This document shows positions 57,635-64,000 of a stretch of DNA of 64,000 nucleotides, one piece after another; the stretch's first letter is position 1, and each line of letters begins with the position of its first letter. Under the pieces are notes generated by a model. That model was not told the DNA's origin, did not search any database, and saw nothing but the letters and a program-made list of their open reading frames with translations. This DNA is from Ruminococcus sp. OA3 (GTDB lineage Bacteria; Bacillota; Clostridia; Lachnospirales; Lachnospiraceae): assembly GCF_022440845.1 (NCBI RefSeq), contig NZ_JAKNTO010000001.1, positions 248,001-312,000 of the forward strand, in the 5' to 3' direction. The translations under genes were made by a program, and so were the position numbers.

Positions 57635-58543
57635 TCATAAAGTATTATCCACTTCCCAACAAACGGGCAATTCACATTTTTCTGTCAGTCTCGGATTATC
57701 TGGATTACCCGTTCCATAAAAAATCATTCCCACCGACCATCTGTCTAAAAGTTGCTGGATATATGCATTTACCTGTTTTCTAACATTTAATCTTTTTACT
57801 TTTGCACTTTTAACTCCTTTATAATCAATATATTTTATCCTGTTTCCACATCTATGTATACCCATATACATTATTTCTTCATTCTTGTAAAATATAAGTA
57901 TTGAGAGAGATGCTCGCTCGGGGTTAACATATACCGTAGCGATTGATTTTTCTCTCCAATCATCAGCTATAACTTTTCTTGCTGCTGGTTCATCTAATGT
58001 TCTTGATAACGACACTTTATCATTATTGCAGAATTCTATTTTCAATGGCTTATCTATCATAACTATCTTTATTTTTTCCCCAAATCTTGAAACTTCCTCA
58101 ATTGCTTTGTCCGTCCAATAATCTAAATTACCATCTAATTGCTGATAACTCCGTTCAAATACAATTCTTCCACCCAACCACTGAAAAATTATTTTCATGC
58201 CCACAATATTATCATATGTTCCAAACGCATTTATCGTTGCCAATATTTGTGGATTGTCCTTTTTACACTCTTGCACAAATCTTTCCCACTCTTTTTTATA
58301 TATAAGCAATCTTTGAGATGATAAATCCATATGATTCAGAGATGGGTATTTGTTCGGTCTATGATGTGCATCATGTTCATTTACACAAAGTACCGCTAAA
58401 TTTTCCACAGTTGTATTGCTACTATCCCCATCAATATGATGCAAATTTAAACCCACACCTGTTCTCTTACATACACAACAGGAATTTGCATTCAATTCAA
58501 ACAATTTTCGTGCCATTTTAGACGGCACTGCAACCCTAGTCAC
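57635..58543 (-). CDS. HNH endonuclease-domain protein
   Basis: A 302-residue protein with an N-terminal HNH nuclease of about 90 residues. Zinc-binding CCVCKR is followed by LNLHHIDGDSSNTTVENLAV and LCVNEHDAHH. The His-His-Asn core and the second Cys/His pair are all present. The C-terminal 200 residues (GMKIIFQWLGGRIVFERSYQ onward) are unknown and could be the target-recognition part. It lies in the mobile element with a 412-residue unknown gene, a pairing that resembles cargo defence modules. DNA cleavage is likely; the trigger is unknown. Confidence 0.75.
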   Translation of the reverse strand: MTRVAVPSKMARKLFELNANSCCVCKRTGVGLNLHHIDGDSSNTTVENLAVLCVNEHDAHHRPNKYPSLNHMDLSSQRLLIYKKEWERFVQECKKDNPQILATINAFGTYDNIVGMKIIFQWLGGRIVFERSYQQLDGNLDYWTDKAIEEVSRFGEKIKIVMIDKPLKIEFCNNDKVSLSRTLDEPAARKVIADDWREKSIATVYVNPERASLSILIFYKNEEIMYMGIHRCGNRIKYIDYKGVKSAKVKRLNVRKQVNAYIQQLLDRWSVGMIFYGTGNPDNPRLTEKCELPVCWEVDNTL

Positions 58544-58675
58544 TACACTTCACCTCTCCAATTTTTTTACCAAAACTCTTCTTTTCAGTTTGTTTTAGTT
58601 CTATTATAATATTATCAATTATCTCATAATGGAAATAGCCTCTATATCTGCTACTAATTTCAAGGGGCATCCTCC

Positions 58676-59047
58676 CTATTTCCCCCTCAAATCAAACCTA
58701 TTCCCATCCGTCCTCCCCACGCCAATTATATCCCCCTGCATACTGCAAGTAAACGTATATGACACTTCATCCACCATAACCTCTACCGTCATACCGTCCT
58801 CTTCCAGCACACAGAACATATCAAACTCCAACACATCCCTGTCACGATTCAAAAATCGACTAATCGCTTCTTCTGTCTGCTCTTCCAACGCCTTCCTCTC
58901 GTCCGTCACATCCTCTCCATCACGATAAGCTGATACAACCTCACCCTCCGATGTAACAATCATAGATGAATGTCCCTCTTCCCTCTCTTTTGCCGAGGCA
59001 CATCCTATAAACATCAACACTATAACTAAAAATATTATCTTCTTCAT
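58676..59047 (-). CDS. Small predicted lipoprotein
   Basis: A 123-residue protein starting MKKIIFLVIVLMFIGCASAK at ATG 59047 after GGAAAGG. The hydrophobic leader with an FIGC lipobox predicts a lipid-anchored exported protein. The mature part is acidic (EREEGHSS, RDGEDVTDERKALEEQTEEA) with two predicted beta strands. No family recognised. It follows the XRE regulator gene by 49 bases on the same strand and is presumably co-transcribed. On mobile elements such lipoproteins sometimes act in surface exclusion, which is only a possibility here. Confidence 0.6.
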   Translation of the reverse strand: MKKIIFLVIVLMFIGCASAKEREEGHSSMIVTSEGEVVSAYRDGEDVTDERKALEEQTEEAISRFLNRDRDVLEFDMFCVLEEDGMTVEVMVDEVSYTFTCSMQGDIIGVGRTDGNRFDLRGK

Positions 59048-59096
59048 CATTTGCCTTTCCGGCAAATACGCAAAAAGCAGCCCTAGTCAGACTGCT

Positions 59097-59420
59097 TTAC
59101 TTCAATTTCATACCCCTCACATAGATTTCTACCGCTTCTTTTTCTTTATCTGTCAAGGATTCCCACATTCTTAACACTTTCTTTTGTTCTGAAGATAATT
59201 CCAATTTCCCTATATCATCAGAGAAAAATTGTGGCAGTGTAATCCCCAATCCGTCACAAATCCTGTCCAATGTATAAAAAGTAGGTGTGCTTCCCCTTTT
59301 CATCAGGTTCGATAAAGATGACTGGCTGATACCCGTCTTTTTAGATAGCGCATACATGGTCATCTGCTTTTTATCACAGATTTCCTTAATGCGATTCGCA
59401 ATATACTTCTCATCTAACAA
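59097..59420 (-). CDS. XRE-family transcriptional regulator
   Basis: A 107-residue regulator with a helix-turn-helix in the first 65 residues (MTMYALSKKTGISQSSLSNL, then RICDGLGITLPQFF). A short helical tail, LSSEQKKVLRMWESLTDKEK, may serve for dimerisation. It is upstream of the lipoprotein gene and transcribed with it. A second XRE gene lies about 480 bases away on the other strand. Likely repressor of element functions. Confidence 0.82.
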   Translation of the reverse strand: MLDEKYIANRIKEICDKKQMTMYALSKKTGISQSSLSNLMKRGSTPTFYTLDRICDGLGITLPQFFSDDIGKLELSSEQKKVLRMWESLTDKEKEAVEIYVRGMKLK

Positions 59421-59564
59421 GCAACCTACACCTCACTTCCGATATATGCTACTTTTATTTTACCCGGTATGACCCGATATTATTAGATTTTAAGTCGAGA
59501 AGCATGTTGCTTTATAGTTGAGTAGTATCAAATTAAAAAAATAAGCGTATTGCCTAATACTCTT

Positions 59565-59789
59565 TTATTGGTTCTTCTTCATTTCCTTGCACAGATACTC
59601 AATCACTTCCTGCGGTGTGGGACGTTCCCCCTTAAAAGGTACTTTTGCCCACTCTGCTCTTATCTCCGCATCAGGGTTGTCAAATCCCGAATCAATGGCA
59701 ATTTGAATTTCCTTTTCTACTTCTTTTGAACTTATCCCCTCTCCTTTTCCGATAGTATTCATCACTTTATTAAATTTTCTTTTTCTCAT
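59565..59789 (-). CDS. Small Spo0A-C-terminus-like protein
   Basis: A 74-residue protein from ATG 59789, with AGGAGGA about 10 bases upstream. SSKEVEKEIQIAIDSGFDNP followed by WAKVPFKGERPTPQEVIEYL resembles the last helices of the Spo0A DNA-binding domain (the KGxPTNSEFI end), found as short free-standing proteins in Clostridia. The receiver domain and most of the DNA-recognition part are absent, so it cannot act as a normal Spo0A. It is divergent from the 84-residue XRE gene. Similarity is moderate and role unknown. Confidence 0.5.
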   Translation of the reverse strand: MRKRKFNKVMNTIGKGEGISSKEVEKEIQIAIDSGFDNPDAEIRAEWAKVPFKGERPTPQEVIEYLCKEMKKNQ

Positions 59790-59900
59790 AGCTTTGTATT
59801 CCTCCTCTTTTTGCAATCTATTAATTGCAATTATACAGGCTTTTTATACTAGAATCAATATAAACGTAAGATATGTCGAGTGAAAGGGTGGTAGTCAATT

Positions 59901-60155
59901 ATGCCGCAAAAACTAAAGCAAGCACAGGATATTTCTCTGGGAAATAATCTTAGAAATCTAAGAAATAAAACAAACCTAACACAAGAGCAGGTAATTGCAC
60001 AATTACAGCTTCGCAACTTCTCCATATCCAGAAGTGCCTACTCTCAAATAGAAGCCGGCACATACAATATTCGCATAAGTGAGTTAATTGCATTGGCTGA
60101 AATTTTTCATACAGACTACAATACTATATTTGACGGTCTAACCTATAAAAAATGA
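59901..60155 (+). CDS. XRE-family regulator (Cro/CI type)
   Basis: An 84-residue regulator made of a single helix-turn-helix: LGNNLRNLRNKTNLTQEQVI, then SRSAYSQIEAGTYNIRISEL and ALAEIFHTDYNTIFDGL. It is divergent from the minus-strand operon of the element, with AAAGGGTGG before the ATG. It likely controls the element's mobilisation genes. It is the only plus-strand gene in this part of the element. Confidence 0.85.
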   Translation: MPQKLKQAQDISLGNNLRNLRNKTNLTQEQVIAQLQLRNFSISRSAYSQIEAGTYNIRISELIALAEIFHTDYNTIFDGLTYKK

Positions 60156-60236
60156 CCCTGATTACAGGATTTCTGCAGTCTAAGGTCATTTTTGTATACA
60201 TCTCCGGCTATATTAAGTCAATATCATGTAAGCTGT

Positions 60237-60614
60237 TTAAACATACACCAATTCTTTTAATACAATTTCCTCAGCAGCATTCTTTATATTATTCATTAGT
60301 CCCACCCATTTCATTTGATCCTGCGCTTTTAGCTGTTCCGTTATCCCATGCTGCTGTTTCATTGATTTAATTAAATATTCCATTCTCTCGCTTGCTTTTT
60401 TATCCACAGCATTCAAATGTTTCACCAATTTTCCTTGTGTCAGTATGGAAACATACATCCCCTTTTTATACTCTTTCAAATATCTAAGCCTTAAAGAACC
60501 ATATTTCCCATAGTTTGGTGTTTCCCCTTGCGGTGGAAGTAAATCCGGCAAATAATAATCTCCTATTAAAGTATAAGATAATCCGTTTTTCTTATCATAT
60601 ATATGTTTTTTCAT
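60237..60614 (-). CDS. tnpV: TnpV family transposon-encoded protein
   Basis: A 125-residue TnpV-type protein from ATG 60614 (AAGGAG upstream). Matching segments are KHIYDKKNGLSYTLIGDYYL, GSLRLRYLKEYKKGMYVSIL and MKWVGLMNNIKNAAEEIVLK, which align with TnpV of Tn4451/Tn5397-related elements. Its function is not established; it travels with mobilisable transposons. It lies directly after the relaxase gene (10-base gap) and should be co-transcribed. Confidence 0.85.
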   Translation of the reverse strand: MKKHIYDKKNGLSYTLIGDYYLPDLLPPQGETPNYGKYGSLRLRYLKEYKKGMYVSILTQGKLVKHLNAVDKKASERMEYLIKSMKQQHGITEQLKAQDQMKWVGLMNNIKNAAEEIVLKELVYV

Positions 60615-60624
60615 ATGCTTCTCC

Positions 60625-62127
60625 TTATCTCGCATCCCGATCTCTGAAACGGGAATGTGTGCGTTTTGACTTAATATCACGCTCTTTGATTTTCTGCTTG
60701 TTCCTTTCCAATTTAGCTAGTACACTGACAGGGTTTTCTCTACACTCAACACTGTTTTTCCAATCCTTAACTGCCCTTTGATACTCTCCATACGCTGTCT
60801 GAGCCGCTGCATATTTGGCTAGAAATTCTTTTACATTCTTATACCCATAATCCTGCACAATTCCTGATAACTGCTGTCTCATAGTATTAACCAAGGGAAC
60901 TAATTCATTAATGTTATTCTGCAATTCCTTACGCCGTTTTCCCTTGAATAAACCTTTTGTATTTTCCAACTTCTTTTTTACCTCGGCAAGTTCTTGTTCT
61001 TTTAGATAGATTGCATGATTTTGATTGTCCAATTTGCGGTAAATAGCATTTAAGTTTGGATATTGTTCAGCTAACGCTGGCTTTACTGGCGGGGCTGGCA
61101 ACGGCTGTTCCGTTTCACTGGCTTTTTTATTGTCTATAATCTGCATATTTTCTGCTTCTCCATTTTCAATAATGGGCGGCAATGTTCTCTTTATATCATC
61201 ACATTCCCAATTAATCTGCTTAAATATTTGAGAAATCAAAATCTGCAGAGCAACGATTGCTAACTGGACGATTGCCATAAAAAGCTGTGGCTGTCTGCCT
61301 TGTTTTTGAATAGAACTCTTTGCCTTATCCACAATTTCCGTCTGCTTAATGCCCATAATTTTTTCTTCTGCTATCCCGCCTACTAACGCTCTGTCCACTG
61401 TCTGATTCCATCTTTCCCGCACTCCATTATCTGATTCTATCTGCTCTGCCTTTGGATTATTTTTACCAATCTTTTTCATCGCCAAATATGGACTGCTCTT
61501 ATCAAACACTTGCAGTTTCTCTTTTTTATCTTTCACATAGATATTCATCAATTCTGTATAAGAGCATTTTATTTTATTCAGAAATGCCTCATTCTTAAAC
61601 TTTGAATCCTTTGTAGTGAAGATTTTCCGTTCATATACAGAGCCTTTAGGAATGATCCGACAGCCTTTTCTTACCTGTCCTATTTCATCCATAATCTCTT
61701 TTTTTGTGCGTACACGCTTTCCATTCTCATCGTAGAACATATTTCTGGATGCTACTTTTTCAATCGGTTCTTCCAACAATCTACGCTCTGAAAAAATAAG
61801 ATGGATATGATAATTCGTTTTTCGCTTATTGTGGTGCAATGCCCCAGCACACTCAACCTCATAATTCCGCTTAAAATGCTCCACAAATAATTTCAGCAGC
61901 ATATCCGGCTCATAGTCCACAAAACTCTCTGGCAGGGCGATAATTAATTCTCTTGCTTCAATACATTTGCCGCCTGTTCCGCTTTTCTCAAATTCTTCTT
62001 GATTACACTTTGCCAGCTCACTCCAAAATTTTCGTTCTATTGTATCATATGCTGCATACAGATTCTCCTGTCTTGCATGGCTGGATATATAATTGATTCT
62101 GCCTTTCAGATTTGTTAATTTCGACAT
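60625..62127 (-). CDS. MobA/MobL-family conjugative relaxase
   Basis: About 500 residues from ATG 62127 (SKLTNLKGRINYISSHARQE). It nicks oriT and leads DNA transfer. The relaxase motif NYHIHLIFSERR (the H-x-H metal site) follows HNKRKT near residue 125, after an LIIALPESF strand. The rest is a long helical C-terminus with a coiled segment near 380-420 and a basic tail. The same frame stays open to 62196. The conserved N-terminus ITRHSFIQMSK lies upstream of the ATG, and GGGAGGAGG is at about 62160-62168. A non-ATG start (ACG 62157 or ATT 62151) is therefore possible. Confidence 0.85.
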   Translation of the reverse strand: MSKLTNLKGRINYISSHARQENLYAAYDTIERKFWSELAKCNQEEFEKSGTGGKCIEARELIIALPESFVDYEPDMLLKLFVEHFKRNYEVECAGALHHNKRKTNYHIHLIFSERRLLEEPIEKVASRNMFYDENGKRVRTKKEIMDEIGQVRKGCRIIPKGSVYERKIFTTKDSKFKNEAFLNKIKCSYTELMNIYVKDKKEKLQVFDKSSPYLAMKKIGKNNPKAEQIESDNGVRERWNQTVDRALVGGIAEEKIMGIKQTEIVDKAKSSIQKQGRQPQLFMAIVQLAIVALQILISQIFKQINWECDDIKRTLPPIIENGEAENMQIIDNKKASETEQPLPAPPVKPALAEQYPNLNAIYRKLDNQNHAIYLKEQELAEVKKKLENTKGLFKGKRRKELQNNINELVPLVNTMRQQLSGIVQDYGYKNVKEFLAKYAAAQTAYGEYQRAVKDWKNSVECRENPVSVLAKLERNKQKIKERDIKSKRTHSRFRDRDAR

Positions 62128-62212
62128 CTGGATAAATGAGTGTCTTGTAATAGGCGTTTCCTCCTCCCTTGCTTTTGTGAGTGGGTGCATAGGCACCCGT
62201 TTACGAACTTAT

Positions 62213-62300
62213 GCCCGGTATCGGGCTTATGCTCCCGGCAGGGCGAAATACTCGAAGTACAAAACGAAGTTTTGTGCGTAGGGTGTATTTCGCTCTCAAA
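62213..62300. other. Candidate origin of transfer (oriT)
   Basis: The region just upstream of the relaxase gene holds GCGAAATAC (62243-62251) and GTATTTCGC (62285-62293) as outer arms. Between them is a tight hairpin ACAAAAC-GAA-GTTTTGT (62259-62275) followed by GCGTAGGG. An inverted repeat followed by a GTGCG-type sequence resembles the layout of MobQ-class nic regions. A GCCCG/CGGGC hairpin (62213-62226) lies beside it and recurs at 62383-62396. Confidence 0.55.
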
Positions 62301-62401
62301 CGCCGAGGGCTTAGAGAAAGTAATTTCTAGTTGCGGAGATACCACAACCCATTTTTTTCGGCGTGTCCGCCTGCTTTTATATGCCCGTTACCGGGCAAAA
62401 T

Positions 62402-63346
62402 TCAATCACCATACATGTCATGCTGTACCCTCGCCATATAATAGCTGCCCATAGTCGATACAGCGTTATATAGGCTCGTTATCAGCATCGCCTTAATATT
62501 CCTTACCTCGGTTGTATTATGAGCCAGACAGTCCAATACATAGCGTATATGCCCCATATTCAGTTTCCGAAACTGTGCTTGAACCAGATAAGTCTCCCGT
62601 TCCTCTTTGTTTACCCGTATGGTTTCCTTTGATGTTGTCAAAACCTCTACTGCCAGTGCGACAATTTCATCTAACTGCTCTGCCTGATATGGCATATCCA
62701 ATCGTATCGCATCGTAATCAATCTGCTTTTTAAATTGTTCCAGTTCTTCTTGATACGATAGGATGGAATACTCTTTGTTGTTAATCTCTGGATAAATCTT
62801 TGTATTTGTGTCACACTCCCCGGCATGACCTGTCTCCATTTTCCCTATGGTTCTATCTTTATTTTTGGCATTAGGTGTCTCCAAAATTGGTGATATGGAC
62901 TTACTTTCATCTTGCAGCAGATTTGTTAATTCCTGCACTCTCCCCGGTATCAGTTCCAAATACATTACATTATTCACATTTCGCCCGTTGATTTTTAGAT
63001 CACGAAATTCTCTGCGTATCACTCCCAATTCTTCTAATGCAACGATTGCTCTTGCTGCCTGTCTCTTTGAGATTCCAAACTGGTCAGATATTTGCTGATA
63101 GCTTCTTTGCAGTAAATCTCCATGAAACTTCTTCTGCAACCTTGTTGTCTGCCCGGTAATTTCATCTCTCACCTCTGTGGGGCGATACCAATAGACAATA
63201 TCTGCTAATATCATAATTGCTTCTACATATGGTTTCCCAGTTGGCTTGACAATTGCCCTATACCAATTTTGTGGAATCACATTTCCTGTAATTACAATGC
63301 CTGCCATCTGGTCTACGATAGTATTTTGAGATGAACAAATTGCCAA
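62402..63346 (-). CDS. DUF6017 replication-initiation-type protein
   Basis: About 314 residues. The N-terminal half is a winged-helix replication initiator type (YVEAIMILADIVYWYRPTEV, QISDQFGISKRQAARAIVAL). The C-terminal domain matches DUF6017 of Clostridia mobile elements (RKLNMGHIRYVLDCLAHNTT, then LYNAVSTMGSYYMARVQHDM). It probably starts extrachromosomal replication of the excised element. AAAGGGGGCGGTGAC precedes a TTG at 63346, which I prefer. An ATG at 63367 lies upstream of that site and gives seven more residues. Confidence 0.75.
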   Translation of the reverse strand: MAICSSQNTIVDQMAGIVITGNVIPQNWYRAIVKPTGKPYVEAIMILADIVYWYRPTEVRDEITGQTTRLQKKFHGDLLQRSYQQISDQFGISKRQAARAIVALEELGVIRREFRDLKINGRNVNNVMYLELIPGRVQELTNLLQDESKSISPILETPNAKNKDRTIGKMETGHAGECDTNTKIYPEINNKEYSILSYQEELEQFKKQIDYDAIRLDMPYQAEQLDEIVALAVEVLTTSKETIRVNKEERETYLVQAQFRKLNMGHIRYVLDCLAHNTTEVRNIKAMLITSLYNAVSTMGSYYMARVQHDMYGD

Positions 63347-63471
63347 GTCACCGCCCCCTTTCTGCATTGAACTTTTGATTGTATCTGCCTGTTCTTCGTG
63401 CTACAATACTCTTGTCCAGAGATGCATTGTGCATTTCTAAGGCTCTTGTATTTACGGATGCAAGGGCTTTT

Positions 63472-63822
63472 TTAATGCTCATCATTCTTTTCCCCTGTGC
63501 TATTTTTACGAAAACCCTCTAATATTTCTAGCATACTCCTGATTGGTGTCAAAAGTTCAGAATCCATATCATCAATGCATGTCAGCCGTTCCAGCTCCCT
63601 TTCAATATGCTGCAGTTCTTTTCGGAACGTCACAAGCATGAGCGGATTCCCCTTTGCAATCACTTGTTGGTGAAGGACACATTGAATGATATATTCCCGC
63701 TTAGTCTCTGCGCCGGATAGCTTCACTCTCATATTTAATTCTTCATTTTCTTCGGGCGATACCCGGAAAGCAACGGTAAGATTTCTCCACCTATTTTTAT
63801 CGTCTTTCTTCTTTTGGGACAT
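63472..63822 (-). CDS. MobC-like relaxosome accessory protein
   Basis: A 116-residue protein with a ribbon-helix-helix-like N-terminal part (LTVAFRVSPEENEELNMRVK, then LSGAETKREYIIQCVL). A helical second half, RKELQHIERELERLTCIDDM, resembles MobC-type mobilisation proteins that bind oriT and assist the relaxase. The ATG lies within the end of the integrase gene (26-base overlap), with GAGAGGAAA upstream, so expression is coupled to the integrase. Confidence 0.75.
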   Translation of the reverse strand: MSQKKKDDKNRWRNLTVAFRVSPEENEELNMRVKLSGAETKREYIIQCVLHQQVIAKGNPLMLVTFRKELQHIERELERLTCIDDMDSELLTPIRSMLEILEGFRKNSTGEKNDEH

Positions 63823-64000
63823 CTAATATTTCCTCTCTTTCTGCTCCTAATTTTTTTGCCATCTCTGTCTGTACTGTTGGGAAAAGGTGTGCATAGCGGT
63901 ATGTGACTTTTATGCTCTCATGCCCTAACCGCTCTCCGATTGCCAATGCTGAATATCCCATGTTAATCAGCAGAGAAACGTGGGAGTGCCGCAAGTCGTG
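63797..64000 (-). CDS. Tyrosine site-specific integrase, C-terminal fragment
   Basis: The C-terminal 67 codons of a phage-type tyrosine recombinase; the N-terminus lies beyond the right edge. Catalytic residues are visible: Arg and His in HDLRHSHVSLLI, His in ERLGHESIKVTY and the nucleophile Tyr in YRYAHLFPTV. It would excise and integrate the mobile element. Its position at the head of the MobC/DUF6017/MobA operon is typical of integrative mobilizable elements in gut Clostridia. Confidence 0.9.
   Translation of the reverse strand, partial: HDLRHSHVSLLINMGYSALAIGERLGHESIKVTYRYAHLFPTVQTEMAKKLGAEREEILDVPKEERR

Overview
The window looks like a chromosome segment of a gut-type Clostridia member, probably Lachnospiraceae. 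The reasons are strong AGGAGG ribosome binding sites, the mix of Liv-type transporter, Gfo/Idh/MocA, Cas and TnpV/DUF6017/MobL proteins, and moderate-GC metabolic operons broken by AT-rich islands. This is inferred from protein character; no rRNA or tRNA gene was seen.

Region 1 (1-18.5 kb) is catabolic. A minus-strand operon holds a zinc-type dehydrogenase (only its N-terminus in view), a Gfo/Idh oxidoreductase, a TIM-barrel isomerase and a GPH-type symporter, with a divergent AraC regulator. A nine-gene minus-strand operon follows: a complete branched-chain-amino-acid-type ABC transporter, a UroD/MtaA-like protein, two Gfo/Idh dehydrogenases (one with the IolG catalytic triad) and a CyuA-like iron-sulfur lyase. 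Divergent to it are an M20-type peptidase with a lost catalytic motif, an AraC regulator and an EamA exporter. Housekeeping genes (carbonic anhydrase, YaiI family) end this part.

Region 2 (19-51 kb) is a defence island. It has a SEFIR-domain protein paired with a GmrSD-like DUF262/HNH nuclease, an XRE-TPR regulator and a GNAT enzyme, then an McrB-like AAA+ GTPase with a DUF2357/PD-(D/E)XK partner and an Mrr-like nuclease. An IS graveyard comes next (IS1182 relic, intact IS110, IS256 with an amber codon). It abuts the old end of a 46-repeat type I-B CRISPR array with a complete cas6-cas8b-cas7-cas5-cas3-cas4-cas1-cas2 operon on the minus strand. Between the cas promoter and guaA lies a divergent mini-array of two degenerate repeats. 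Its 23-nt spacer partly matches the cas leader next to a TCA motif, so it is a candidate crRNA-like autoregulator and the most interesting feature here. Beyond guaA, which lacks a working glutaminase domain, is a complete retron: ncRNA, reverse transcriptase and an AbiTii-like effector.

Region 3 (51-54.5 kb) returns to catabolism with an MttB-superfamily methyltransferase, a TIM-barrel isomerase and a TetR regulator.

Region 4 (54.6-64 kb) is an IS3 fragment followed by an AT-rich integrative mobilizable element that runs off the right edge. It carries a tyrosine integrase C-terminus, a MobC-like protein, a DUF6017 replication protein, a candidate oriT, a MobA/MobL relaxase, TnpV, small regulators, and cargo including an HNH protein and two proteins I cannot name.

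Start codons were chosen by ribosome binding site and protein N-terminus. No database search was possible.
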